A stretch of 64,000 bases of DNA from Microvelia longipes (Eukaryota; Arthropoda; Insecta; Hemiptera; Veliidae). Position 1 is the first letter of the stretch. Every line of letters begins with the position of its first letter. The position numbers and the translations under genes are program-made. The notes below the pieces were generated by a model. That model searched no databases. It had not been told where the DNA came from and worked only from the letters and a program-made list of their open reading frames with translations. The stretch is from the NCBI GenBank assembly GCA_018340805.1, contig JACMZG010001908.1, positions 14,678,001 through 14,742,000 of the forward strand. Reading direction: 5' to 3'. Shown here piece by piece: positions 30,290 to 42,628 of this stretch.

Positions 30290-30605
30290 CTAGCAACTCC
30301 AGCGTTAACTTGGAGTGCAACTTTAAATTGAAATTATTTAACATTGAAATTGCGACGCAAAATTTGGTTGCAGCATCACAAAATGCAGCAAAAATATTGC
30401 AAAACTATAAGAGTAAATTTATCAAAATCGGTTGATGGTGCACTCCAGCGTTAACTTGGAGTGCAACTTTGAGATGAGAGTAATCGCGATTAAAATTGCG
30501 TCGCAAAATTTAATTTTTGCGTAACAAAATGCAGCAAAATTATCGCAAAATTATGAGACTACATTGATTAAAATCGGTTGATGGTGCACTCTAAGTTAAC
30601 GCATA
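30290..30605. repeat. ~145-bp minisatellite, inverted orientation (part 2)
   Basis: Two copies of the 28-kb unit in reverse: GGTTGATGGTGCACTCCAGC, GTTAACTTGGAGTGCAACTT, CGATTAAAATTGCGTCGCAA. With 28015-28480 this makes a large imperfect inverted repeat spanning about 2.5 kb. Confidence 0.8.
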
Positions 30606-31064
30606 TCCAAAAATGCACTGCAGAAACAAACAAAATTCGTGGCACAAAAGACAAATCGTATAAAAAACGCTGCCTCTTTACGTTAGTGTCTAAAAGTTTC
30701 TCAAAGGTTTTCTTCTTGAATAACCTATCCAGCATTACAACAACAACAACAACAACCAATAAGCGTTATTTTAATAGGAAATTACGCTTATGAGGAAAAT
30801 GTTGAGGAAGGAGTGGAGGTATCGATTCCACTTAGGTTCGAAGACATGTATACCCATACTTTATACATTTATGCATATATCTATACTTTATACATCTATT
30901 CTCTATGCATACCTATAAACTTTATGTATTAATTCTTTCAGCATACCAATATACTTACAATATATACTGTATACCATCAAGGATGTATTAACAATCGTCC
31001 AAGCAAGGCATGGAATTTTTCTAATATCTAATCATATGCTTCAAAATGAGGTTCTAAAAACACT

Positions 31065-32115
31065 CATACAGAGGTGAGCAAAGCGAGTCGATTAAAATAC
31101 GAAAGATTAAAATATTATAATCTATGCTCTAAACTTAGGTACTGACATACAAACACAAAGGCGAGCTTAGTAAGCCCTAAAATATTAATTAAAGTTTTGA
31201 ATCTATGCTGTAACATTAGCTAGTAACAAACAAACAAATACAGTCGAGTGAAACAAGCAATAGAAAATTATATTTTATTTGTAACCTATTTTTAACACAT
31301 AGTGGCGAGCGAAGCGAGTCCTAGAATTATATATTTTATAACTATGCTCTAAATAAGGTGCTAATAAACATACACATAAGAACGAGGAAAGCAAACCATG
31401 GAATGTATTTTTATACATTTAATCTCTGCTTCTAAATGAGGCACTGGCATGCAAACTTTTTTAGGCTAGCGAAGCGAGCTCTAGTATATTATTTTTTATT
31501 TTTTATGTATGGTCTAAATTAGGTACTGATAAACAAACTCATAAAGGCAAGCGAAGCGAGCCGTAGAATCACATAAAATTTCGAATCTATACGCTGTAAA
31601 ATTAGCTCAAACAAACACATAAGGGCGAACGAAGCGAGGCCTAAAATATTATGTTATATTTTTTAATCTATGTTCAAAAATCAGTTTTTTATACTAATGT
31701 ATGCTTTAAATTAAGTGTTGATAAGAACGCATATAAAAGCGAACGAAGCCAGCCATGGAATAGTTTTGACATATCAAATGTATGCTTTTAAATTAGGTAC
31801 TTAAAACATTGACATAAAGGAGAGCCAACCGAGCCCTTGAATATTATGTTACTTTGTAATCCATGGTCAAAATAAGGTACTAATAAAAAAAACACATAGA
31901 GGCGAGTGGAGCGAGCCCTAGACTATCAATTAGAATTTTGAATCTATGCTGTATAATTAGCTAGTAACAAAACACATAAAGGCGCAAGCACTACAGATAA
32001 ACACACACTTAAAAGCAAGCGAAGCGAGCCATAAAATATTATTTTATACCTCTAATCTTTGCTTTTAAATTAGGTACTGAAAAACAATTAAATAAAGGCG
32101 AGGGAAATGAGCCAT
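31065..32115 (+). repeat. Degenerate GCGAGCGAAGCGAGCC array, ~80-100 bp spacing
   Basis: About a dozen irregular units with GGCGAGCGAAGCGAG-like cores, a CTCTAAATTAGGTACTGA block and AAACACATAAAGG. Much more diverged than the arrays at 23.9 kb and 49.7 kb, so older. No coding. Confidence 0.8.
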
Positions 32116-33079
32116 AGAGTATTATGTAATATTTTTAATTTATGCTCTAAAATTAGGTACTTACACAATTGTGTAAGTTTTTTAATTTTTAAAAAGTGTG
32201 AATAAATGATATTTTCGTCAATATCCGAGAAACCCTTAAAATGTTTTCAATGTAAGCACTTTAACGTTTTTTTATTGAAGTTCTAATCTCCATACATATT
32301 GTACAAAAAATTAACAACATAAATTTATCGTAAAATATGTCTGAATGAAGTTTGGTTGTTGGTATATTGGTAAATATATATGGCCAGGACGTTTCTATAT
32401 AGTAATCACAAGTAGAAAATGTTAAGATATAATTCCGACTTCTGTATTTAATTTGGTTCTAGTAGTAGTAGTATGTATTATAAACAAATTATCACTTATC
32501 TCTTATACATTTTTATTTTATTTATTTATTGATTTATTTAAACTGGCGAAATTGAGACAAAAGTCTCCTCTTCCATTCCGCCAGCACTCAAACAATACAA
32601 TTGATTTATAGTACAATATAACATTAAACTAACTTAAAACATGCGGCTCTTATAACTGAGCAAAAAACGAATTAAAAAATACATAACCGCTCTGTTAATT
32701 TAGACGTCTTTTTAATTAAAATACATCTAAGTAAAATATAACCTGATAGTTGGCTATATTTTTCCTGTTGTTGGATTAAATAGTTACACATGTGTACCAA
32801 ATTTCAACTTTCTAGCTATCGTACTTCCGGAGATGTGAAATCGGACAGACAGACGCTCGAGAGAAAGTATAAGGGTTTCGAAGATTATCTTCAAAACCCT
32901 AATACGAGTAGACTTAAAAATTATTCTCATCATATTTTGTTAGATCCAATAAAAATACTGTCTAAGGTATCTTATCTAAGGTGATTCACTTTTAAAATAA
33001 TATTTTTAAAAAATCATAAAAGTTCATTGTATCTTATCGACTGTTGCTCTAGAAACACATAACTAATTATATAAAATAG

Positions 33080-33365
33080 CAAGGATCTTGAATAAAGGGG
33101 GTGACGCACTAAGTCGATTTGCCATACAAAAAAGTGAAAACCAAAAAATAGAGAAAATTAAACACGAAACACACACTATCTCGAGAAGCACATAGAAGAA
33201 AGTTTAGAAGCAAACTCGACAACTTTGCTACAAAACCTGCGTTTGGCGCCTTTTATCATTATAACTAAGGGGAAGGTAAGTTTGCTCTTATGTCTCTATC
33301 CCATACAACTTCCATGGGGTCAGAAATGTTATTTAATGCGTCATCCTCTTTATTCAAGATCCTTG
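33080..33365. mobile_element. hAT-type MITE, 286 bp, with 8-bp target-site duplication
   Basis: The ends CAAGGATCTTGAATAAAGGG and the inverse of CTTTATTCAAGATCCTTG form ~32-bp terminal inverted repeats. The element is flanked on both sides by the identical octamer TAAAATAG (33072-33079 and 33366-33373). An 8-bp duplication is the signature of hAT-superfamily transposition. No open frame inside, so non-autonomous. Confidence 0.88.
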
Positions 33366-34220
33366 TAAAATAGGGGGGGGGGGAGTTGAACGCAGACTTA
33401 ATATATTATATATGTCTCCTCCACGTAATTTTTAAGATAGAGTAGTTTTTTTAAATTGAATGCCAAAGAATACCTATTTTTTATTTTTACAAGAGCGTTG
33501 GTTAAAATCAATTTATTGGTTTCAAACTTTGATTTAAAGTTAGATTACTAGGCCCCCTTTATATGTCTTAGAACTCGAAAGTAAAATTTCAAAAAAAAAA
33601 TACTAGCTTGTGATGGCGTGGCATGCTGGCGAAAAAATCGTGTAAAATGGGATTTTAGCATTCCCTTTAGAAACCATGTTAAATCCTACTAGAATCTATG
33701 TATATTTATACATAGATTTGTATATAAATAAAAACACAAAATTTTCAAACCCTTTGAAAATAAAAACACAATACACTTTAGTACTGCGTTTTTAGGATAT
33801 CCGTTAAATTAAAGGCGCAAAACTAAAGCCAAGCATCGATCTTTGTAAAAGATCGTGAATTTGATGAAACTGAATCATTCATAATTATTTTTCAGGGTAA
33901 ACATTTAATGAATGTTGAATCCACTGAAAAAATATCCTATAAGTCTTGATGAGAATCCTCGGAGAGGCCGCAAAAAACTCTGGGGGAGGCAACTGTTCTA
34001 CGAATTAGTAGAAATTTGTAGGAATGAGATTTTAACTCTAGATCTCATCCTGGAAATTTTTATTTTCCATCAAATATATAAATATGTTTTACTTTACTAT
34101 TTGCATTATTTGTATATTATTATTTGAAGGCCCAGTTTATAAGGCGCGGTCAAATTTTCCACAGCCTCCAAGATTCCTTGTTAAAATTAGGACATCAGAT
34201 TAGCAAGAAACCTTTCCTTA

Positions 34221-34605
34221 TTTAGGAACGCAGCAGCGTTCCGCCCCGCCAAGTCAAGAAGAAAAGCAAAACTACTCCGCTTAGTCAGTAAAAAGTCAAA
34301 AATCTACTTAAGCTGGCAATGTATATTTAGGAACGCAGCAGCGTTCCGCCCCGCCAAGTCAAGAAGAAAAGCAAAAATACTCCGCTTAGTCAGTAAAAAG
34401 TCAAAAATCTACTTAAGCTGCCAGTGTATATTTAGGAACGCAGCAGCGTTCCGCCCCGCCAAGTCAAGAAGAAAAGCAAAAATACTCCGCTTAGTCAGTA
34501 AAAAGTCAAAAATCTACTTAAGCTGGCAATGTATATTTAGGAACGCAGCAGCGTTCCGCCCCGCCAGGTCAAGAAGAAAAGCAAAAATACCCCGCTTAGT
34601 CAGTC
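34221..34605. repeat. 105-bp tandem array x ~3.7 with GC hairpin
   Basis: Copies start at 34221, 34326, 34431 and 34536. Each has TTTAGGAACGCAGCAGCGTT, whose GAACGC/GCGTTC arms form a small hairpin, then CCGCCCCGCCAAGTCAAGAA and AAAATCTACTTAAGCTGGCA. Near-identical copies. Confidence 0.93.
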
Positions 34606-34811
34606 ATTATACTGTACCCAACAAAGTAGGGGTTTTGAGGGTCTGTAGCGTAAAAACGGCTTTAGGTACATAAATAATATTATAATATCTTTAAAAAGCG
34701 TGCTTTGTCGATCAAAAAAAAATCATCCAAATCGGCCTAGCAGAAGTGGAGCATTATATTTCTCTTTCCCTATTTAAAGAGGATTTTAAATTTTATAATT
34801 TTGATATATTT

Positions 34812-35823
34812 ATTTTTTGGATAAACCTAAAATTTTAGAAAATTTGTCTAATTTAATTCTTTCAACTTGTTTAGTGAAAATATCGGCCGGCATTTCGCCT
34901 GTCCCAATATACGTCAATTCAATTCAGATTCCTTTTAACCAAGTCTCTTATATGATGGTATTTGATATCTATATGTTTACTTCGTTTGTGGTAAACAGGA
35001 TTCTTGGCTATTTTTTTTATATTTTTTTTTTTTTATTTTATAGTGCGTGCTCCACTCTTAAGTACTTCACGCACTGTTCAGTATTAGGAAAAGAATCGAT
35101 GAAAACTTATTTTTTGTCAATTACTTACATATTTGCATTTGAATATTCCTTTATCATATAAAAATTTATTAATTGTCGTTAAGCGATTTATTTTATTATT
35201 ATTATTATCAATTTTTATTTATTATTGTTTCCATAATTAAATTTAAGTGTTTTTCCCCCCATTAAGTGGATGTCTTAGTGTTCGAAGGTATTTTAATAAA
35301 CACAGTCTGAAGTAATAATAACTTACAATTAAAATAAAAAATAAAACTAAATAAATAAATAAATAAGAAATATGTAGAACATATAAGAGTATTGAAAGAC
35401 AAAAAAAAATATATATAAACAAAGACAAGTAAAGGATACTTAATTGAAGAGAAGGATGAGGTATACTGGTAGTTATTCAATTTACAAGATCAAGATCAAT
35501 AGAGTTTAAGAAAACGTTAAAATGGTGGATGAGGTCTGAGTTGATTAAAGTTGGAAGAGGCGGAGGCCAGCTAAGGCTAAACAACTTTGGTTGTCACAAA
35601 ACATTTTAATAGGATTTTTTACCAGTTCTCCAAAACCTAACTCATCTAGCTGGAATTTTAGGTTCAATACTTCTCGACCAGCTTCACTAAGAGCAATGTA
35701 CTCCGCTTCCATACTGGATAGGGAGACCAAGTTTTGTCTCCCTTTGTAGACAAAACTTAACATTAATAAGTTCCTTGCCATGACGGTGTAGGTCCAACGT
35801 GTTGTTGTTTTTAAACTCGTCAC
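34812..35823 (-). pseudogene. Ty1/Copia-type retrotransposon 3' remnant (RNase H end), split
   Basis: The minus strand at 35823-35573 encodes part of a Copia RNase H: LVSLSSMEAEYIALSEAGRE and FCDNQSCLALA with the catalytic-type Glu and Asp. The reading continues at 35008-34812 as KNPVYHKRSKHIDIKYHHIR and, after a frameshift, MPADIFTK, the standard Copia C-terminus. A 560-bp insertion separates the halves. Stops and a frameshift make it dead. No LTR recognised. Confidence 0.8.
35009..35572 (-). mobile_element. Retroposon insertion inside the Copia remnant
   Basis: Unrelated sequence that ends on the minus strand in an A-rich tail (runs of A near 35010-35040) immediately before the Copia reading resumes. 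Both junctions share TAGC, a possible short target duplication. AT-rich with no useful frame; perhaps a LINE 3' UTR or SINE-like copy. Confidence 0.55.
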
Positions 35824-36087
35824 TGGGTTACATAACCTGACTCCTATATAACAAATCTTTCATTTTGTTTTTGTTATTAAAATTGTATTATTTTAGCTAT
35901 TTATCAGATTTACTTGTTATATTTTATTGTTTTAATTATTTAATTTGTAATTATCATGTGTGCATGTTTATATCTAAAGTAATTTAACGTTGATCGTGTT
36001 TTAACGTAGTTTTTTTCGTCTCAAAAATAGTTTGAAGGACAATTGTTAGTGGAATTTGACAAATGCGTAGTTTATCTGGTTAATAAA

Positions 36088-37293
36088 ATGGATTATCGGA
36101 AAGACGGTAACATATTTATAAAATTAGATTGTAACAATGAGCAGGTAACTTATAGAGAGTTGGGAACGTGTGAGAGTCTTTATGGGAACCACCTTCCCTC
36201 TGACAATGGTGAAAACGAGGAGAATAACTTGATGATATGTGAGACCAGTTCGTCGGATGAAAGTATTAACAATATCTTCGGGGATGACTGGCTGGGAAAG
36301 CCAGGAGTTTCCTCAGAGTCTGACTCTGAACAGTTTCCTTCAAGTCCTGTTCGCGTTAAAGAAAAACGAAAACGAAATCAACCTTTGCCATCTCATATTG
36401 AACTTATACAAGGTGAAAATACTAAATACAAGTGCAATATTTGTGTTAAAGTCTTTAATAGCAAAAGTCACGTTAGATATCATGCTTATTGTGGCCAAAT
36501 AAAACCTTTTAAATGTCATCTGTGTTTTAAAACTTTTTCTAAAAAAACTCATTTGAACTACCACATTAAGACTCATACTGGCCAGCGTCCATTTACCTGT
36601 TTAATCTGTGATAAATCTTTTATACAACTAGATAAATTGAAAAGACACAAAAGGATTCACTTCGGTAATAATGTAGAGTGTGATATCTGTAGTCAGAAGT
36701 TCCGGGATACCTATTCACTAAACCAACACAAAAAGACTCATAATTTAACTGATTTATATACTTTCAAGTGTAAGAGTTGTGATAAATCTTTTAAAAATAA
36801 ATCTACTTTAAATAAACATAATAAAGGTGTTCATTCATCTAAAAAATTATTTGTTTGTGAACATTGCGGAAAAGATTTTGCTTGGAAATATAACCTTATA
36901 TGTCATATAAAAAGTCACTCAGGTTTAAGAGCTTATTCGTGTGAAAAGTGTTCGAGAAAATTTAAAAATAAGAACGATTTAAACAAACACCACTTAACTC
37001 ACGTCGAAGAGAAGGATTATGAATGTGATGTGTGTGGTGGGACTTTTAAAAGACGAGATAATTTAATTCGTCATTTAAGAAACATACATCCTGAGTCGGA
37101 AACTGGTGCAATTGTTAAAATGAAGAATTACGGAGAAACGAGTTCGTCTAGTGCAATAGGTAATAGAATAAGTGTTATCAAACAGGCAGTTGGCAGCCCT
37201 GTTCAAAGTTCTGTGATAAGACATGTGAGCAGTCATCAACCTGTTATCAGTAGCCATATTAGAGAATGTGTTATTAAATCTACTAAACAGTGA
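36088..37293 (+). CDS. C2H2 zinc-finger protein, 401 aa, eight fingers
   Basis: Probable nuclear DNA-binding transcription factor. The first 90 residues are acidic and Ser-rich; KEKRKRNQ (91-98) is a likely nuclear localisation signal. Fingers by their cysteines: C116/C119 (degenerate, C2HC-like, H132...C135), C143/C146, C171/C174, C198/C201, C228/C231, C257/C260, C285/C288 and C313/C316, each with the usual two histidines in fingers 2-8. Partly conserved linkers such as THTGQRPFTC join fingers 2-3. The tail (340-401) is Ser/Val/His rich. The ATG at 36088 has A at -3 and G at +4; an in-frame TAG lies upstream near 36028. No introns in the coding region. Insects have many such genes, so no orthologue is named. 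Confidence 0.9.
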   Translation: MDYRKDGNIFIKLDCNNEQVTYRELGTCESLYGNHLPSDNGENEENNLMICETSSSDESINNIFGDDWLGKPGVSSESDSEQFPSSPVRVKEKRKRNQPLPSHIELIQGENTKYKCNICVKVFNSKSHVRYHAYCGQIKPFKCHLCFKTFSKKTHLNYHIKTHTGQRPFTCLICDKSFIQLDKLKRHKRIHFGNNVECDICSQKFRDTYSLNQHKKTHNLTDLYTFKCKSCDKSFKNKSTLNKHNKGVHSSKKLFVCEHCGKDFAWKYNLICHIKSHSGLRAYSCEKCSRKFKNKNDLNKHHLTHVEEKDYECDVCGGTFKRRDNLIRHLRNIHPESETGAIVKMKNYGETSSSSAIGNRISVIKQAVGSPVQSSVIRHVSSHQPVISSHIRECVIKSTKQ

Positions 37294-40200
37294 AATCTCT
37301 GTCGCATAAAATAACTGGTTAGTTTAGAAAACTGCTAGGATGGGCCTGAGAACTCCAATATTTACCTGACTAATTTGAGCTATTAACAATGCTCTTGATG
37401 TGACCTAACAGCAGATACTGCAACTGCAATCTAACTATAGTTAGTTGACTAATCAGTGGACAACTTACTGTTTCAATAGGTAGGACAAGCCTCCTGAAGA
37501 TTTGTTAAGAGCCATGGTTTTGCCTCACATCCTGATAATAGCTTAAATTCTAAGCCATTAATAAAGGGGACCTATGAATGTGATAAGCTCTAGAGGTCTG
37601 TGGTTTTTGGCTAATTCTCTATGATTGGTAACCAGAGGAGGGGCGTGTATTAGATGCTACTGTGTGGAATAGTAATACGAATAGAAATTAAAGAGGTGGT
37701 AAACTACTAGTTAAGATCTTGAATTTCGCCCATAAACTCTGGTTAATTTAGGTTTAGCTATCTTTTACAATTACCTGACAGGCTTAAAACCACCAGACAC
37801 AACACCCCGTCGTTGGAAAACACATAAAAGGATTTCCATCTCTCATATGAAAATCCGTAAGGCTCTGACCAGGATCAAACCCAGACTGTAATGTCTTTAA
37901 TTGAACCCAGACTCCTGCATTGATCTTTTAACTAGAAAGAAATCAACTATTTAAAATGTTCAGAATTACTATATTTACTGCAGAATATAAGTTAAATAAA
38001 TAAAATAAATGTTTATATTGCACATAGATTGATTCATCTTAACACCCTATACAATATAAAAAATTGTACTTACGTTAAAAAAAATTTTTTTTTTTTTTTT
38101 TTTTTGTCAACGGAGGGGAAGCGCGACGGCCTCTAGACGAAAGCTATTTTTTTTTTATTTATGATCTTTAAATGTTAAATAAATAATTTGAAAATTTTAA
38201 TTTTTCTTTTATTCCTAAACTGTCAGTTAATTTATATTTAACCTTTAATTATTCTGATGATTATGCTCATATTATCTTGCTGACCACTGATAATAGTGAA
38301 CACATCTAATAGTGAAGAGGTAGATATTTAAAATGTCTTTCACATTGCATTGAGATGGAAATTTAAGCTAAAATTTGTTATTAATCTCTTGTAATTTAAT
38401 TAATTAATTGGTAATTAAACTATTGTTTCCAATTTGTATGATCAACCTACTGTTTAAAAATTAAACAGCCTTAAAAAAGACTAAATCTTTTAGTTATATT
38501 TAGAAAAATATAGATTTAGCTTACGGCTAGTCTTTTAATTCAACTGAGAATCCACGGTTGACTTTATGTGTGTTTGTATCCTCATAACCCGCTTCAATTT
38601 TTTTGTGACCCTCCTGGGAGTTGAGACCCCCCACTTTAAAACCCACTGAAATAAAGCATTATTAAAAACTATTGTAGAACTAAAGCTAGTTCAGCAATTA
38701 TAAATTTAATTCAATTATGTTCGCACAAGGTAGCCTGGATGTACCCCATACCATCAATGTCTCTTATAGATATATGCTACCAAAGTGGTAAAATACTCTT
38801 TGGATGTAAAAAGGTCAACTCTAGCTACTCAGTGCAGATATAAATAAATAATATGAGCTGCTTTGCAGCCTCAGCCAAACGCCAAGTTTTATTTTGATTT
38901 GAGGAAATCAAGAGTGATTGATCATCTCAATAACTTCAATGAGGTGAGGTTTAAGGAGTTAAGGTTGTAATAAATCAATTATTTCCGGCTTCCACAAATT
39001 TTATGCATTTTGATTTGTATTTTAAATGTTTTACTATATAAGTAACAGTATTTTTGTTCTAACCACCTATTGGATTATATTCAAGGTGGTCAGGTTACTT
39101 TTTTGATGTCTCACAATTTAATCAATAGGTCCTCTCTACTTTATCATTATTTTATCCCGAGTAAGATGTCCATCCCCTACATAAATATCCGACAGCCTCT
39201 GTCCAGAGTTGAACCCCCACTGTCTGAGTGTAGGATCCAGTGGTGTAAAAACATCTGAACCCCCCTGATAAAACAAAACTCAGTTATAATAAATATTCTA
39301 TTTAATCAGATTACAATGGATAAATATTAGAAAAAAAATAATACATATTATACATCTAACAGAAATTGAGAATATTTATCATTTTAATAAGTTGATCGTA
39401 ATTAAGTTTTAGGAATGGTAATTTTCAATGAAAATTTACATTTCCTGTTAATTCTAAAGTTTACTCTACACAATAATTTATAACGAGAAAACTTCTGACA
39501 GTTACATAAATCTAGTATCACCTTAAATACTAAGCTCTAAAATATCTAGCAAGATGCTATTAGTCATAGAGAAGTTTTTATTATTTTTATCCATATTAAG
39601 CATAATAACATGGAAAAATATGCAATTTTAAGGTTTCTTGTATTTTATTATGGTATAAATTATATATTTTTGTTGTTTTTTCAGCAGAATTTTAACAGCT
39701 TTTTCTGCTTCTATTGAATCAATTTTGATGGTGACCACAAAATGTATTAACTTAAAAAAGAACCCTTTAAAATATCATTACTAAAGAGCAAAACTTAAGT
39801 TAAAGCCATTCTCTGAACTTTAAAGAAGCCAGAATTACACAATTTGAAAAGATAGACCCCCCCCCCCCCGGTTTTTTATCTCGAAAAAGTCAATCTAGTA
39901 GATTAAGCCTTTGGGGTTAACCATAGCATAGTTAGTAACAAACCATTCCCTTATTCACGCTTCAATCAGCCTTAAGAGCTTAGTATCAGACAGAACATTT
40001 AATTAAAAGTTTGTTTTCTTTAAAAGAATTGTTTGATATTTCTCAGTTGTTGTAAGACCTGTTGTGGATGACCTATAAAAGACCTTTTTTCTATGTCTTT
40101 TATTATATTTATGATTTTGAGACAATAATTCAATTTAGTTTATCACAAAAAATATAAAAAAAAATTTAATTTAATTATTCTCTTAAAAAAATACTACTTA

Positions 40201-40600
40201 CACAACTTCAAAAAACATTATACAGGTAAAAAATACAAAATAAAACATTCTAAATAAGTAAAGCTAAAATAACATACTAAATAAAGCAAAATAATAAAAA
40301 ACACATTTTTTTGGTAATTTAAGCAAAGTAAGAAAAAAAAGAACCACTAAGTATATTTAGTTGGTGGACATAAAGAAAAGTAAATAATGGTGACTCATTA
40401 AATTATCTGGTACAAAATTAGTTAATAGTTTTTACCTAAACAGCAATTTTGCGCTATAAAAAATACAAGAAAATAAGAAGTTTTTGCCTGATTTAAAAAA
40501 AAGTTTGAAGGCATTTTCCTTAATCTTTTTCAATATAATTTGAATTTAACTTATGAATTCCTTTAAATATCAAAAACCCTCATACTATTTAAAAAATCTT
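37294..40600. other. Region 3' of the zinc-finger gene, no further gene
   Basis: Holds possible polyadenylation signals (AATAAA near 37995-38006), a T run at 38085-38105 and AT-rich sequence. A C run lies at 39860. No exon series or transposon ends that I can support. Confidence 0.5.
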
Positions 40601-40611
40601 CTAGGTATAGA

Positions 40612-41256
40612 AGAACGGCACCATCAAAGATTATGTAGTATGCGTAGAAATATTTTGTGTTAATCATAAAGTTTATTAGTTCTGCCTGGTAAACAAGAAT
40701 ACGTAGAAAATATTTTGTATAAATCATAAAGTTTATTAGTTCTGCCTAGTAAACATAATATGTAGAAAATATTTTGTCTTAATCATAAAGTTAATTAGTT
40801 CTGCCTAGTAAACAAGAATACGTAGAAAATATTTTGTCTTAAAAATATTAAGTTCTTTAAATATTAAGTTCTTTTTTTAGTAAAAAAAAAAGAAAATCTG
40901 GACATATTCTGTATTAATCAATTTAAAATTTTGGTTAATAAGTGTACCACAAAATGTTATGGTAGTGGTCCCTTAATTTAAATGTTGCCGAAACATTGAA
41001 TGTAATGTATAATACAAAGCCCTTAAGAAAAAAAAGTACTAGGACCTTCCAACTAGAAGGCTAGAAACCAACTAAACTAGATTAGAGGTGGGGGATTCAT
41101 GAACCTTTACTAACTCCTCCTACAGTACAAGTCAACAGGTAGAGCCAATCAGATTCCACGAGCTCCGAGGGGAGTTTTTCCATTGTTCAAATCCAGTGTC
41201 AAACAAGGCTAGGTGATCTATCTAGGTATACTACATAATCTTTGGGCACCATATGA
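40612..41256. mobile_element. Possible TIR element with internal ~59-bp array
   Basis: The left end GGCACCATCAAAGATTATGT plus AGTATGC matches the inverse of the right end near 41255 (ATACTACATAATCTTTGGGC ACC) with few differences. Inside, 40640-40860 is about 3.5 copies of a ~59-bp unit with GTAGAAAATATTTTGTCTTA and TAGTTCTGCCTAGTAAACA. Confidence 0.55.
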
Positions 41257-41924
41257 AAATTTGCATGTTCAAACAAAAATATAACTAATGAAATGAAGGT
41301 AGGTAAGCCATTATTTTATGAGGGTAATTCAACTGGTCCTGAAACATTGAATAATTCGAACTTGCAGGACAAAGGTTCAGAATAGTCAGAAGTTTTTTTG
41401 TTGGAAAAGACCTGTAGAACCCCCTCCCCTTATTTGTTGCCGTTCCTATTTTGTACGCCCTAAGTTGAATGTAAAAATATTTCTTTTAGTTGTATGGTAA
41501 CTTCATAAAACTTTACAGTCCCGGAGCTGGAACTTGAAAAAACATGAATCTCTTTGTACAGCTTGAAAATAAGTTTTTTTTTAAAAAAAATACATTAAAC
41601 CAGAGTTACGCAATGTGTGGTCCGCAGTGGAATGATTTTAGGGGGTTTATCAGCTAATAGACAAATAAAAATTTGTAACAGAGCTTATAACAAATATATA
41701 AACATTAACTAATTAAATTCAATGATATTATAAGTAATAATTATAATAACAGTTATCAGTTATAATATCCTTTTACCGAATTCCAAAAGAAAAATAAGCT
41801 GATGAGATTGTTTTTAAATACAAGAATGTTTTAGAAAAGTCTATGAATCAAGCAATTATCAACCAAGTTTTTATAGGTAAACATAAAAATCTATTTCGTT
41901 TTATTAGTAAGATGTCTGCCTCCG

Positions 41925-42140
41925 TAGCCGTGATCGTAAAGGCGTTCGATTTCGGCACCGGAGGTCCGGGGTTCGCAGCCCGAGCAATGCTCTAAGATTT
42001 TATGAACAGTATTTGTATTAAAAAGATTTCGCCAGCTTTAATTAACTCTTAGAGAGTTGTAGATGCAACCCACCTGAGGTGGTTCCAGCAGGGTGAACAC
42101 CCTGATGGGCCGAAAGGCCCTAAAACGGGCATTTTATTTT
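41925..42140 (+). mobile_element. tRNA-derived SINE
   Basis: The head GCCTCCGTAGCCGTGATCGT has an A-box-like TAGCCGTGATCG, and GGGGTTCGCAGCCC is a B box one base from consensus. The body and tail share AGGCCCTAAA, GGGCATTTTA with 56195-56350. Pol III promoter head plus shared tail is the SINE plan. Probably transcribable only with an intact head. Confidence 0.75.
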
Positions 42141-42628
42141 TTTATAGTAAGATGACCAAAAAAAGGGTGTCCAAGTATGAATTACAGAGATTCTATTAGT
42201 TGGAAATACGATTCACCTACATATTTTACTTACTTATTTTATGGAATCAGACAAAATGAAGTTTGTAAAAGGCATTGGTTTTTATTTTTTAAAAGAAAGT
42301 GATCGCAATTTATCAAGATGTAAAAAAAATATAAGATTAATTCTTCATTTAATATTAATTTATAATTATTCCAGTTTATTAAATGGCTTTGATTATAAAC
42401 TTTTAAATTTGTTTATGGTTAATGAAATCAAACTAATAAAAAATACCATCATTTTTAAGCTCGTTAGTGTTGCAAATCATAAAGCAGCTTTTTAATTTTT
42501 AACAACAAAAACAGATTTTTAGAGATAAATACGATTTAGGGGTCCACCAAGTATCATTTATCCACAATGAAGGTCCCTGGGGCTCTAAACTTAGCATATC
42601 CTTGCCTTAAACAACAGAGAAAAAACAG

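Noticed and set aside
35262..35480. Phe/Tyr/Leu-rich minus-strand frames
   Set aside because: Low-complexity AT-rich interior of the retroposon inserted in the Copia remnant.
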